This document shows positions 43,895 through 51,867 of a DNA stretch of 64,000 nucleotides, piece after piece. The stretch is from Alphaproteobacteria bacterium (GTDB lineage: Bacteria; Pseudomonadota; Alphaproteobacteria; UBA6615): assembly GCA_011087645.1 (NCBI GenBank), contig JAALLF010000007.1, positions 62,001 through 126,000 on the forward strand, written 5' to 3'. How positions within the stretch are numbered: the stretch's first letter is position 1; every line of letters starts with the position of its first letter. The position numbers and the translations under genes were made by a program. The notes beneath the pieces were generated by a model. It ran no database searches. It saw only the letters and a program-made list of their open reading frames with translations, and had not been told where the DNA came from.

Positions 43895-44563
43895 ATGTCA
43901 CAGCGTCTACCCGGCCTCAGCGACGAGGAAGCCACCGGCACCGCCAAGATGGCTTTCGAGGCGTCGGAACGCTTTCTCGGACGGTCGTCCAATTTGCTGC
44001 GCATTTTAGGCGCGCATAGCCCCGATATCGCGCGCTGGTTTCTCGGCTTCATCACCGCCGTGCGCCAGCCCGGCCTGGGCGCGACCACCGAGGCGCGTCT
44101 GCGCGGGCTGGCCTGCATCAAGACCTCGATGGTCAACGCCTGCACCTATTGCACCGAGCACACATCGATCTTCGGCCAAGGCCTGGGCATTTCCGACGAG
44201 GAATTGGCGGTGATGGCGACCGACGCCTACAAGACCAGCGACCTGTTCGACGAACGCGATCGCGCCGTCATCGCCTGGTCCGAAGCGATGACCAACAACA
44301 CCGCAGCGCGCGAGCGCGAAACCTGGGAGGCCATGAAGGCCCATCTCACCGACACCGAAATCGTCGAAGTGTCGATGGCCTGCGCCATGTTCAACATGAT
44401 CAACCGGCTGAACGACTCGTTCTGGACCGAGCTGGAATCGAAAGACTACAACCGCAAGCAATGGAACGCGGTCGACGGTCTGTCGGTCGAGGAAAGCGAC
44501 GCCTACGCCGCGCGCTTCACCGAAGTGGCCGCCGCCGAACGCCAAGCCAAAGCGGCTGAATAG
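43895..44563 (+). CDS. Carboxymuconolactone decarboxylase (CMD) / AhpD-like protein
   Basis: The 222-residue protein has a CMD domain with LRGLACIKTSMVNACTYCTE, where the CTYC pair is the AhpD-type redox motif, followed by HTSIFGQGLGISDEEL and a second helical half ending NMINRLNDSFWTELE. Proteins of this type reduce peroxides or act as small thiol-dependent enzymes. I chose ATG 43895 because GGAGGG lies eight bases upstream; the upstream in-frame start at 43778 gives a 39-residue arginine/proline-rich leader without support. It precedes the PDC-hydrolase-like gene by 19 bases and is probably cotranscribed. Confidence 0.88.
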   Translation: MSQRLPGLSDEEATGTAKMAFEASERFLGRSSNLLRILGAHSPDIARWFLGFITAVRQPGLGATTEARLRGLACIKTSMVNACTYCTEHTSIFGQGLGISDEELAVMATDAYKTSDLFDERDRAVIAWSEAMTNNTAARERETWEAMKAHLTDTEIVEVSMACAMFNMINRLNDSFWTELESKDYNRKQWNAVDGLSVEESDAYAARFTEVAAAERQAKAAE

Positions 44564-44582
44564 GGGACACAGCCGGGTCGCG

Positions 44583-45464
44583 ATGACAGACCCTGAAATC
44601 CCCGCCTGCCCGCCGCCCGACCCCAACCCGGCGCCGCCGAAACTTGTCGCGCCGCCCGGCGCGATCGACTGTCATGCCCATGTGTTCGGGCCGGAGGCCA
44701 AATATGCCTATTCGCCGGCGCGCGGCTACACCCCGCCCGATGCGCCGCTGGAGATTTATCTGGCGCTGCTTGACGTGCTCGGCATCGCGCGCGCGGTGCT
44801 CACCCAGCCCAGCGTTTACGGCACCGATAATTCGGCGATGTTGGACGCCATGGCGCTTCACCCGGGGCGGCTGCTCGGCGTGGTCGCGGTCGACGGCAGC
44901 GTCACCGATGCTGAGTTAGCGGAGCTCAACGCCAAGGGCGCGCGCGGCGTGCGGGTGAATATCGCCGATAAGGGCGGCAACCCGTTCGACAGCATGGACG
45001 AAGTGCGGCGGTTCTGCGAACGCCTGGCGCCGCTGGGTTGGCATCTGGAAGTGCTGCTCCATGTCGATGAATTTCCCGACTTGGCTGAGACCTTCGCCGA
45101 CTTCCCGGTCGATATCGTGGTCGGTCATCTGGGCTATATGAAATCGCCCCACACCATCGAGCATGCGGGTTTCCAAGCGTTTCTTGAACTGGTGCGCGGC
45201 GGCCATTGGTGGGTGAAGCTGACCGGGACCTACCGCATCACCGGCGCCGATAATCCACCCTATCCCGACGTTGTTCCGGTCGCCCAGGCGCTGATCGACG
45301 CCAACCCCGACCGCATCATCTGGGGCACCGACTGGCCTCACCCGATCCATTATCGCGGTATGCCCAACGACGCCTATCTGCTCGACCAGCTACTCGACTG
45401 GACCGACGACGCAACAATCCAGAAGATTTTGGTGGATAATCCTCAGCGCCTGTTCGGGTTTTAG
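44583..45464 (+). CDS. Amidohydrolase, 2-pyrone-4,6-dicarboxylate hydrolase (LigI)-like
   Basis: The 293-residue protein begins with a Pro-rich leader and then AIDCHAHVFGPEAKYAYSPA, which contains the HxH of the amidohydrolase barrel. The CDS continues with VLTQPSVYGTDNSAMLDAM, GVRVNIADKGG, VDIVVGHLGYMKSP and RIIWGTDWPHPIHY, where the catalytic aspartate lies. The pattern matches 2-pyrone-4,6-dicarboxylate lactonase and its relatives, which open a lactone ring in lignin-derived aromatic degradation, though this branch has many unassigned members. It follows a CMD protein and converges with the YciI gene after 11 bases. Confidence 0.85.
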   Translation: MTDPEIPACPPPDPNPAPPKLVAPPGAIDCHAHVFGPEAKYAYSPARGYTPPDAPLEIYLALLDVLGIARAVLTQPSVYGTDNSAMLDAMALHPGRLLGVVAVDGSVTDAELAELNAKGARGVRVNIADKGGNPFDSMDEVRRFCERLAPLGWHLEVLLHVDEFPDLAETFADFPVDIVVGHLGYMKSPHTIEHAGFQAFLELVRGGHWWVKLTGTYRITGADNPPYPDVVPVAQALIDANPDRIIWGTDWPHPIHYRGMPNDAYLLDQLLDWTDDATIQKILVDNPQRLFGF

Positions 45465-45475
45465 GACCCGACCCG

Positions 45476-46084
45476 CTAAACCTTGAACCGGTCGAACACC
45501 CGGCCGAAGCGCCAGCGGTGGAATAGGACGTCCTTGTAGATGCCCGATTTGTAGAACGGGTCGCCCTCCAGCAAGGCGCGGCCGGCATCCAAATCCGGCA
45601 CATCGAGCAGCCAGATGCTGCCGACCGATTCACTACCCTCGTCGTTGAGCAGTGGGCCGCGCGCCATGACCTGGCCGCCATGGTCGTCCAAATAGGCCTC
45701 GTGGGCATCGCGCAATTCGGTGCGGGTCGCCATGCTGGCGGGATGATCGACCCCGTGGAACAGCGCCTGAATATTACCTTCCGTACGCGGGCAGTCGCGC
45801 CAGGTATGGGGCACCGAGCCGCGCCAGCGGTGGATCTGCCAGCGCTTCTGCACACCGCCGATAACATAGGGCTCGTCGGCGATATGTTGTTCGGCCGCCG
45901 CCCGGTCGGGAAAGTCGATCAGCCGAAAACTGCCCAGATCGGCGCCTTCATCGTCGCTGGTGAAGGGGCCGGCGAAGAGTGTCTGGTCGTCAAAACCTTT
46001 GAGATAATCGAGATGGGCGGTGCGGTGCTCGTCGCGCAGGGCGGCGGAGTCGGGTTCGTCATGGATCAAAATCGAAAAATGCAT
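45476..46084 (-). CDS. Tandem YciI-domain protein
   Basis: The 202-residue protein contains two YciI-like folds: residues 1-95 (MHFSILIHDEPDSAALRDEH, HLDYLKGFDDQTLFAGPFTS, FRLIDFPDRAAAEQHIADEP) and 105-200 (NIQALFHGVDHPASMATRTE, HEAYLDDHGGQVMARGPLLN, IWLLDVPDLDAGRALLEGDP). YciI domains are small ferredoxin-like folds of about 95 residues, often with an HD pair; here H-D-E and AHLDYL residues are visible in the first copy. The function of the family is uncertain. ATG 46084 has AAAGGG upstream. It is the third gene of the operon led by the selenoprotein oxidoreductase. Confidence 0.85.
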   Translation of the reverse strand: MHFSILIHDEPDSAALRDEHRTAHLDYLKGFDDQTLFAGPFTSDDEGADLGSFRLIDFPDRAAAEQHIADEPYVIGGVQKRWQIHRWRGSVPHTWRDCPRTEGNIQALFHGVDHPASMATRTELRDAHEAYLDDHGGQVMARGPLLNDEGSESVGSIWLLDVPDLDAGRALLEGDPFYKSGIYKDVLFHRWRFGRVFDRFKV

Positions 46085-46098
46085 CGGCCCTTTCTCAA

Positions 46099-46656
46099 TT
46101 AGGTAGCGTCGAGCAATGCGTTCGAGCGTTCGAAATAGCGCCGGGTGTTTTCGATATCGAAGGGGCGTGCGATATGGGTCTCCGGATCCCATTCATGGCG
46201 CTCCACTTCGAAAAAGTCGCCGCCGTAAAGATGAATAGCGCCGGTGAGGCGATTGATCGGATTAACAACCGAATGGATGATGTCCCGCCCCAGCGGTTCG
46301 GCGCATTTCGCCGCCAGCGATTTGGCCCCGGCGGCTTCGATGGTTTCGCCGTCTTCATCCTTGATGCGCCGCCAAAAGATATTGTCCTCGCGCCCGGTAT
46401 AGACCGAGATGACCGCCCACATTTCATGGTTATGGGCCGGCACATTCATCAGTGGCCCCCAAACCACGTTGAGCACCGTCAGCGTTTCCGACTGATAGAG
46501 GGGTGTCACGCCGGCCCGCTCGGGCTCGCCCAACCCTTTGAGCACCGCCGCGGGATCGGCGACGGCGCGCGCCGCCACCTCGCGGGCGGCCCGATGGCTT
46601 GGGTCCTGTTCGACAGCATCACGGCAATCGGCGAGGAACTCTTCCAAATCAAACAT
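46099..46656 (-). CDS. Cysteine dioxygenase-like cupin enzyme
   Basis: The 185-residue protein has a cupin fold with VPAHNHEMWAVISVYTGRED, where His-x-His binds the metal, and DIIHSVVNPINRLTGAIHLY, where a third histidine lies. The YGGDFF and GREDNIFWRR segments match the predicted cysteine-dioxygenase-like branch rather than plain storage cupins. It may oxidise a thiol to a sulfinate or another small substrate. AAAGGAGGTTTTTCG gives a strong ribosome site for ATG 46656. It starts 41 bases after the selenoprotein oxidoreductase gene, which is interesting because both families act on thiols. The gene downstream is a tandem YciI. Confidence 0.85.
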   Translation of the reverse strand: MFDLEEFLADCRDAVEQDPSHRAAREVAARAVADPAAVLKGLGEPERAGVTPLYQSETLTVLNVVWGPLMNVPAHNHEMWAVISVYTGREDNIFWRRIKDEDGETIEAAGAKSLAAKCAEPLGRDIIHSVVNPINRLTGAIHLYGGDFFEVERHEWDPETHIARPFDIENTRRYFERSNALLDAT

Positions 46657-46697
46657 CGAAAAACCTCCTTTGTTGCCGGTTCCGCTAGCAGTAGCGC

Positions 46698-47318
46698 TTA
46701 GGACCGCTCCGGCGCACCGATCTCGTTCATCAGTTGCTCGAGCGCTTCATAGGGTTGCGCACCGACAACGCCATAGCCGCCAGCGACAAAAGTGGGCACG
46801 CCGGTGACGCCATAGTCGCGCGACTTGGCCCAATCCGCATCGACAGTCTTCTCGAAGCTGCGTTCTTCCAAAACGACCTTCGCCTCGTCCACCGGCAGGC
46901 CGACCGCTTCAACGATCCCCAGCAGAACATCCGTATCCCCGACATTCTTGCCGTCGACGAAATAAGCGGTGTAGAGCGCGTCGTGGATGGCCTCGCCGCC
47001 CGGTTGGGTTTCCGCCCACGCGCCCAATTCCTGCGCCAACCGGCTGTTATAGGTGTGGGTGCGCTTGGAATAGGGCAGGCCTTCCTGATCCATCAACCCC
47101 TTCATGCGGTTATAAGACGCCTCGGGGTCGTAGTCGCGCCCGGCGAACAGTTCGGCCATGGAACGGCCCTCATTGGGCGTGTCCGGGTGCAGCGGGAAAT
47201 GCACCAGCTTGACCTCGATGTCGAATTTTTGTTTGAGCTTTTCAATACGCACGGTACTGAGATAACACCAGGGTCAGACGTAGTCGCTGAACACTTCCAA
47301 AATTACGGGCTCGGCCAT
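46698..47318 (-). CDS. DsbA/FrnE-like thiol oxidoreductase with selenocysteine at position 15 (U-P-W-C)
   Basis: The reading frame starts at ATG 47316-47318 with a strong AAAGGAGACC ribosome site and encodes MAEPVILEVFSDYV, then TGA (47274-47276), then PWCYLSTVRIEKLKQK, and continues open to 46698, giving 206 residues. Homologs have cysteine at the TGA position, in the CPWC motif of the DsbA/FrnE family, so the first, nucleophilic residue of the redox pair is a UGA here. A 7-bp hairpin with a G-containing loop starts 14 bases after the TGA. I therefore read it as selenocysteine rather than a nonsense mutation. Conceptual start at GTG 47252 would delete the catalytic motif. The rest has TGVPTFVAGGYGVVGAQPYE, the cis-Pro region of the fold. 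It leads an operon with a cysteine dioxygenase-like cupin. Confidence 0.85.
47242..47260 (-). promoter_or_regulatory. Putative bacterial SECIS element in the FrnE-like selenoprotein gene
   Basis: In the transcript, UCAGUAC pairs with GUAUUGA (seven pairs, one G-U) around a five-base loop CGUGC. The loop begins 20 bases after the UGA at 47274-47276 and has G at its second position. This matches the described bacterial SECIS pattern of a short stem with a G in the first two loop bases about 16-37 bases after UGA. Confidence 0.7.
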
Positions 47319-47390
47319 TGCCGGTCTCCTTTGCGGGGATGAATTGGCCGAAGTATAAGGCGCGCGGCGCGATTAGAGGAGGACTAATAA

Positions 47391-47912
47391 ATGGCACGCA
47401 TTGCCTATAACGACATGACCAACCTGCCGCCGGATCTGGCCGAAGAGCTTGCCAAGCGGCCCAACTTTAATCTCTACCGCATGCTGGCCAATGGCGGCAG
47501 CGCGGCGCTGGGCTATCTGCGTATGGGCAGCGCGTTACGCTTTGACGCCCTGCTCGATCCGGTGGCGCGCGAGTTGCTGATACTGCGCACCGGCTCGCTG
47601 TGCGAGGCCGCCTACGAGCTCGACCATCACCAGTCCATGGCCGCCGATATGGGCATTTCCGACGATAAGATTCGCGCCGCCGTCGATGTAGGGGCCACAA
47701 GTCCGGTATTCGACGAATTCGAAACCGCGCTGCTGCGCTTTGTCGAGGAAGTGGTCGTCGACGGCAAGGCCAGCGAGGCGGCGTTCGCCGAACTGGCCGG
47801 ATTTTACAGCAACGAAGAGCTGATCGAGACCACGCTGCTGACGGGCTTTTACATGCTGACATCGCGGTTTTTGCAGACCTTCGACATGGATCTGGATGGG
47901 CTATCAGCCTGA
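47391..47912 (+). CDS. CMD family protein, first of a tandem duplicated pair
   Basis: The 173-residue protein shares most of its sequence with the gene at 48087: MARIAYNDMTNLPPDLAEEL, YRMLANGGSAALGYLRMGSA and LLRFVEEVVVDGKASEAAFA. The CMD core has LLILRTGSLCEAAYELDHHQ; only one cysteine is present in place of the CxxC pair, with DHH after it. Such single-Cys members may act as decarboxylase- or lyase-like enzymes instead of peroxidases. AGAGGAGG is a strong ribosome site. A family B repeat follows the stop and is itself duplicated after the second copy. Confidence 0.88.
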   Translation: MARIAYNDMTNLPPDLAEELAKRPNFNLYRMLANGGSAALGYLRMGSALRFDALLDPVARELLILRTGSLCEAAYELDHHQSMAADMGISDDKIRAAVDVGATSPVFDEFETALLRFVEEVVVDGKASEAAFAELAGFYSNEELIETTLLTGFYMLTSRFLQTFDMDLDGLSA

Positions 47913-47931
47913 CGGGAATATCCGCACAGCG

Positions 47932-48052
47932 GAACCCTCTCCCGCCGGGAGAGGGTGGCGAGCATTGCGAGCGGGTGAGGGGAAATAATCTTTTCTAGTT
48001 TCAACGAATAGGGTCGTCCCCTCACCCCAACCCCTCTCCCCAAGGAGGAGGG
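47932..48052. repeat. Family B palindromic repeat after the first duplicated CMD gene
   Basis: CCCTCTCCCGCCGGGAGAGG and the GGTGAGGGGAAATAATC arm are matched by CCCCTCACCCCAACCCCTCT on the other side, forming a long hairpin. The whole block is repeated, with small changes, at 48623-48742. Confidence 0.88.
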
Positions 48053-48086
48053 CTTTCGCAGCGCAACGTAACAGGAGAGAAATATA

Positions 48087-48602
48087 ATGGCGCGAATTCC
48101 CTATAACGACATGACCAACATTCGGCCGGACATGGCTGTGGAACTGGCCAAGCGGTTCGAGGCGAATATCTACCGCATGCTGGGCAATGGCGGCAGCGCG
48201 GCCGCCGGCATGCTCAAGCTCGGCAGCGCGCTGCGTTTCGACGGCGTGCTGGACGACATCGCCCGCGAGCTGGTGATCCTGCGGACCGGCTCTTTGTCGG
48301 GCGCCGCCTACGAGATCTACCATCACGAAATCATCGCCGCCGAAATGGGCATGGCCGACGATAAAATTCGCGCCACCCTGGACGACGGCCCTGGTTCCGA
48401 TGTCTTCGATGCCTTCGAGACAGCACTGTTACGCTTTGTCGACGAGGTGGTGCGCGACGGCAAGGCGAGCGAGGCCTCGTTCACTGCACTGGCCGGGTAT
48501 TATTCCCCCGAAGAGCTGATCGAGACCACGTTGCTGGTCGGCTATTACATGATGGCGTCGCGCTTCCTGCAGACCTTCGAGGTGGATATCGACACGCACT
48601 GA
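48087..48602 (+). CDS. CMD family protein, second of a tandem duplicated pair
   Basis: The 171-residue protein parallels the gene at 47391 over its whole length (MARIPYNDMTNIRPDMAVEL, YRMLGNGGSAAAGMLKLGSA, LLRFVDEVVRDGKASEASFT). The CMD active region here reads LVILRTGSLSGAAYEIYHHE, so the single cysteine of the first copy is replaced by serine, and the copy has no cysteine in the motif. This suggests that redox activity is not the conserved function of this pair or that the second copy has changed role. GGAGAGAAATATA precedes ATG 48087. A family B repeat follows its stop. Confidence 0.88.
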   Translation: MARIPYNDMTNIRPDMAVELAKRFEANIYRMLGNGGSAAAGMLKLGSALRFDGVLDDIARELVILRTGSLSGAAYEIYHHEIIAAEMGMADDKIRATLDDGPGSDVFDAFETALLRFVDEVVRDGKASEASFTALAGYYSPEELIETTLLVGYYMMASRFLQTFEVDIDTH

Positions 48603-48622
48603 GGGGCGGTGTTCATAACAAA

Positions 48623-48742
48623 AACCCTCTCACACCGGGAGAGGGTGGCGAGCATTGCGAGCCGGGTGAGGGGAAATAAACTTTTCTGGCTTCAGCGGCG
48701 GGAATGTCCCCTCACCCCAACCCCACTCCCCAAGGAGAGGGG
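48623..48742. repeat. Family B palindromic repeat after the second duplicated CMD gene
   Basis: CCCTCTCACACCGGGAGAGG, GGTGAGGGGAAATAAAC and CCCCTCACCCCAACCCCACT parallel the block at 47932-48052, including the inner TTTTCTGGCTTCAGCGG against TTTTCTAGTTTCAACGA. The gene-plus-repeat unit was duplicated together. It ends just before the convergent GMC gene. Confidence 0.88.
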
Positions 48743-48743
48743 C

Positions 48744-50351
48744 TTACTCCGCCGCGTCTTCGAGAATCATATCGGCGCCTTTTTCGCCGATCATGATGGT
48801 CGGCGCGTTGGTGTTGCCGGACACCAGCGAGGGCATGATCGAGGCGTCGATCACCCGCAACCCCTGAATGCCGCGCACCCGCAAGCGCTCGTCGACCACC
48901 GCGGTGGTGTCGCTACCCATGCGGCAGGTGGTGGTGGGGTGAAAACTGGTGCGGCCATTCTCGCGGATATAGGTGAGAATATCGTCGTCGCTGACGCAGT
49001 CGGGGCCCGGCTGGTATTCCTCAACGATAAAGGGCTGCATCGCCGGCTGCGCCATAACGCGGCGTATCGCCTTCATGCCGGCGACCAGCACATCGCGGTC
49101 TTTCTGCGCGGCCAGATAGTTGGGTTGAATATCCGGCGCGGCGAAGGGGTCGGCGGATGTGATGCGCAAATGGCCGCGGCTTTCGGGGCGCAACAGCGCG
49201 TTCACGATGGTGCAGCCGGAAAACGGATGGGCGCCCTCGACGGGCGTTTCCCAGCTAAACAACATAATCTGGGCTTGAATGTCGGGCGAGGCGGCGGCCG
49301 GGTCGGCGCGAATAAATCCGCCGGCAACGGAGGCGCCCATCGCCAGAAACCCCTTGCGCGTCAGCGCGTAACGCAGCCCCGTCGTGATGCGGCGGGGCAG
49401 GCTGTTGGCCATATCGTTGGCGGTGAAGGGCTGGCTGACCTTGTAGATCAGCGGCCCGTTGAAATGATCCTGCAGGTTATCGCCAACGCCCGGCATGTCA
49501 GCGACCACGTCGATGCCGAACTGGCGCAGCAGATCGGCCGGCCCCAGGCCGGAGAGCTGTAGAAGTTGCGGCGAATTATACGCCCCGCCGGAGACGATCA
49601 CCTCGCCATCCGCATGGGCGGTACGCAATTGTCCGCCCTGGCTGTACTCGATGCCGGTGGCGCGGGTGCCCTCGAACAACAATCGCGTGGCGTGGGCATT
49701 GGTGGCGACCGCCAGATTGTCGCGTTTGCGCGCGGGCTTGAGATATTCCACTCCGGTGCTGCTGCGGCGGCCCTTACGGGTGGTCCATTGGGACGGTCCG
49801 AATCCTTCCTGGGTCGCGCCGTTGAAATCCGGGTTGCGCGGATAACCCGCCTGTTCGGCGGCCGCAATATAGGCTTCGGCCAGAGGATGCGTCTCATAGA
49901 CGTCGGACACCGCCAGCGGCCCGCCGACCCCGTGATAGTCGTCGGCGCCGCGCTGCTGATCCTCGGCTTTTCGAAAATAAGGCAGAACGTCGTCGTAGCT
50001 CCAGCCGGCGTTCCCCAATTGACGCCAATGATCATAGTCCTCGGCCTGGCCGCGAATATAGACCATGCCGTTGATCGCGCTGGTGCCCCCCAGAACCTTG
50101 CCGCGGGGCTGCGCGACCGGCCGCTTAACCCATTCCTCGCCCGGCGTGGTCTGGTACAGCCAGTTGATTTTTTTATTGGAGAAGTGCTTGGCGTAACCCA
50201 GCGGAATATGGATCCACGGATTGCGGTCCTCACCGCCGGCCTCGAGCAAAAGCACCCGGTGGCGGCCCGACTCGGTCAGCCGGTTGGCCAGAACGCAGCC
50301 GGCGCTGCCGGCGCCGACGATGATGTAGTCAAACCTGCCATCCACGGCCAT
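48744..50351 (-). CDS. GMC family FAD-dependent oxidoreductase (choline/alcohol dehydrogenase-like)
   Basis: The 535-residue protein is a close paralog of the enzyme at 3745. It has FDYIIVGAGSAGCVLANRLT for FAD, PRGKVLGGTSAINGMVYIRG, VIVSGGAYNSPQLLQLSGLG, and the C-terminal TSFHPTTTCRMGSD and SGNTNAPTIMIGEKGADMIL motifs with the His/Asn pair. It oxidises an alcohol; the substrate is not determined. GGGGGATGAA precedes ATG 50351. It is divergent from the SDR gene at 50478, and the two may share a promoter region of 126 bases. Two such enzymes in 64 kb suggest an alcohol- or glycine-betaine-rich diet. Confidence 0.9.
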   Translation of the reverse strand: MAVDGRFDYIIVGAGSAGCVLANRLTESGRHRVLLLEAGGEDRNPWIHIPLGYAKHFSNKKINWLYQTTPGEEWVKRPVAQPRGKVLGGTSAINGMVYIRGQAEDYDHWRQLGNAGWSYDDVLPYFRKAEDQQRGADDYHGVGGPLAVSDVYETHPLAEAYIAAAEQAGYPRNPDFNGATQEGFGPSQWTTRKGRRSSTGVEYLKPARKRDNLAVATNAHATRLLFEGTRATGIEYSQGGQLRTAHADGEVIVSGGAYNSPQLLQLSGLGPADLLRQFGIDVVADMPGVGDNLQDHFNGPLIYKVSQPFTANDMANSLPRRITTGLRYALTRKGFLAMGASVAGGFIRADPAAASPDIQAQIMLFSWETPVEGAHPFSGCTIVNALLRPESRGHLRITSADPFAAPDIQPNYLAAQKDRDVLVAGMKAIRRVMAQPAMQPFIVEEYQPGPDCVSDDDILTYIRENGRTSFHPTTTCRMGSDTTAVVDERLRVRGIQGLRVIDASIMPSLVSGNTNAPTIMIGEKGADMILEDAAE

Positions 50352-50477
50352 TTCATCCCCCGTTCTCGTCTTATCGCGATTTATCCGCCGATCGCTGTGA
50401 CAAAGCCGTCGGAACGATTATTCTAACGCCATTACCCCAGATCACTAAAGGCGGGGATCACGTATAGGCAGGTTCAC

Positions 50478-51206
50478 ATGAGCGACCCCAAAGTTGCCCT
50501 GATTGTCGGCGGCGGCGACGCCACCGGCGGTGCGATCGCCCGGCGTTTCGCCGCCGAGGGCTATACGGTCTGCGTCACCCGGCGCACTGTCGAGAAGCTC
50601 GCCGGGCTAGTCGCGGCTATCGAGGCCGCGGGCGGCACGGTCCATGCCTTCGGCTCCGACGCAAGGCGCGAAGAACAGGTGGAGGCCCTGATCGAGGAAA
50701 TCGAGACCGAGATCGGGCCCATCGAGGTCGCGGTCTACAATGTCGGCGGCAACGTGCGCTTTCCCATCGCCGAGACCACCATGCGGGTCTATTTCAAGGT
50801 CTGGGAGATGTGCGCCCTGGGCGGCTTTCTGATGGGCCGCGAGGTCGCCAAACGCATGCAGGAGCGCAAACGCGGCACCATCCTGTTCACCGGCGCGACT
50901 GCCTCGTTGCGCGGCGGCAGCGGCTTCGCCGCTTTCGCCAGCGGCAAGCACGCGCTACGCGCGCTGGCGCAATCGATGGCCCGCGAACTGGCGCCGAAAG
51001 GTATTCACGTCGCCCATGTGGTGATCGACGGCGCCATCGATACTCAGTTCATCGCCGAGATGTTTCCCGAGCGCTACGCCCTCAAAGACCAGGACGGCAT
51101 CCTCAATCCCGAACATATCGCCGAAGCCTATCTCATGCTGCACAACCAGCCGCGCAGCGCCTGGACCTTCGAGATGGATATGCGGCCCTGGATCGAGAAC
51201 TGGTAG
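50478..51206 (+). CDS. SDR family protein with the catalytic tyrosine replaced by phenylalanine
   Basis: The 242-residue protein has an SDR-like fold with VALIVGGGDATGGAIARRFA, a departure from the usual TGxxxGIG motif. The active-site region reads ILFTGATASLRGGSGFAAFA, then SGKHALRALAQSMAREL. The usual YxxxK motif is FASGK, so the lysine is kept and the tyrosine is Phe. Binding of a nucleotide is plausible, but classical dehydrogenase chemistry may be lost or altered. The gene leads a small set with the DsbA-type protein at 51230, 23 bases downstream. Confidence 0.85.
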   Translation: MSDPKVALIVGGGDATGGAIARRFAAEGYTVCVTRRTVEKLAGLVAAIEAAGGTVHAFGSDARREEQVEALIEEIETEIGPIEVAVYNVGGNVRFPIAETTMRVYFKVWEMCALGGFLMGREVAKRMQERKRGTILFTGATASLRGGSGFAAFASGKHALRALAQSMARELAPKGIHVAHVVIDGAIDTQFIAEMFPERYALKDQDGILNPEHIAEAYLMLHNQPRSAWTFEMDMRPWIENW

Positions 51207-51229
51207 CACGGCGAAGATAGGAATCACCC

Positions 51230-51826
51230 ATGGCAAAAACAGTAGAATTTCTGTTCGACGTGGTCAGCCCAACCGCTTATCTGGCCTATAAGCGCCTGCC
51301 CGAGATCGCCGAGCGCACCGGGGCGGCCATCGCCTGGACGCCAATTTTCCTGGGCGGCATCATGCAGGCCACCGGCAACAGCCCGCCAGGCACGGTGCCG
51401 GCCAAGGGCCAGTATATGGACCGCGACATGGTGCGTTGCGCCACGCGCTATGACATTCCGTTCACCCTGAATGTCTATTTTCCGGTCAATACGTTGGCCC
51501 TGCAGCGCGCCGCGGTGGCGATCCTCGACCAAGCGGGTGAAGATACCTTCCGGCGCTTCATCGACGCTTGCTTTCAGGCGATTTGGGCCGATGGCGCTAA
51601 CATGGGCGACCCCGACGTGGCCGGCGAAATCCTGTCGGCCGCCGGCTTCGACGCGGCGGACTTGCTCACCCGCGCCAGCGATCCGGCAATCAAGAAAAAG
51701 CTCAAAGCCATTACCGATGGCGCGGTAGCGCGCGGCGTGTTCGGCGCGCCGACCTTCTTCGTCGGCGACGAGATGTATTTCGGCCAAGACCGCCTCGACT
51801 ATGTGGAAGAGGCGCTAGCCCAATAA
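51230..51826 (+). CDS. 2-Hydroxychromene-2-carboxylate isomerase / kappa-class GST-like DsbA-family protein
   Basis: The 198-residue protein begins VEFLFDVVSPTAYLAYKRLP, where the serine at the position of the DsbA cysteine is the hallmark of HCCA isomerase and kappa GST. It continues with AWTPIFLGGIMQATGNSPPG and ARGVFGAPTFFVGDEMYFGQ, the cis-Pro region and the glutathione-binding end. It probably uses glutathione as cofactor in aromatic isomerisation. It has a Ser in place of the redox cysteine, in contrast to the Sec-containing relative at 46698. It follows the SDR by 23 bases. Confidence 0.9.
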   Translation: MAKTVEFLFDVVSPTAYLAYKRLPEIAERTGAAIAWTPIFLGGIMQATGNSPPGTVPAKGQYMDRDMVRCATRYDIPFTLNVYFPVNTLALQRAAVAILDQAGEDTFRRFIDACFQAIWADGANMGDPDVAGEILSAAGFDAADLLTRASDPAIKKKLKAITDGAVARGVFGAPTFFVGDEMYFGQDRLDYVEEALAQ

Positions 51827-51867
51827 TAACCGACGCGCCGGGCTGGGCGCTTCAAGGGGGATAATTG

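Noticed and set aside
46698..47252. Shorter FrnE-like gene starting at GTG 47252
   Set aside because: It would lack the first strand and the whole redox motif and has no ribosome site.
47274..47276. TGA as a nonsense mutation making the FrnE-like gene a pseudogene
   Set aside because: The frame is otherwise intact on both sides, the codon sits exactly at the catalytic Cys, and a SECIS-like hairpin follows; the second case at 56419 repeats the pattern.
48609..49562. 317-residue plus-strand reading frame
   Set aside because: It lies antisense to the GMC oxidoreductase at 48744-50351, is rich in His/Arg/Gly and starts inside a family B repeat; a shadow of GC-rich coding sequence.
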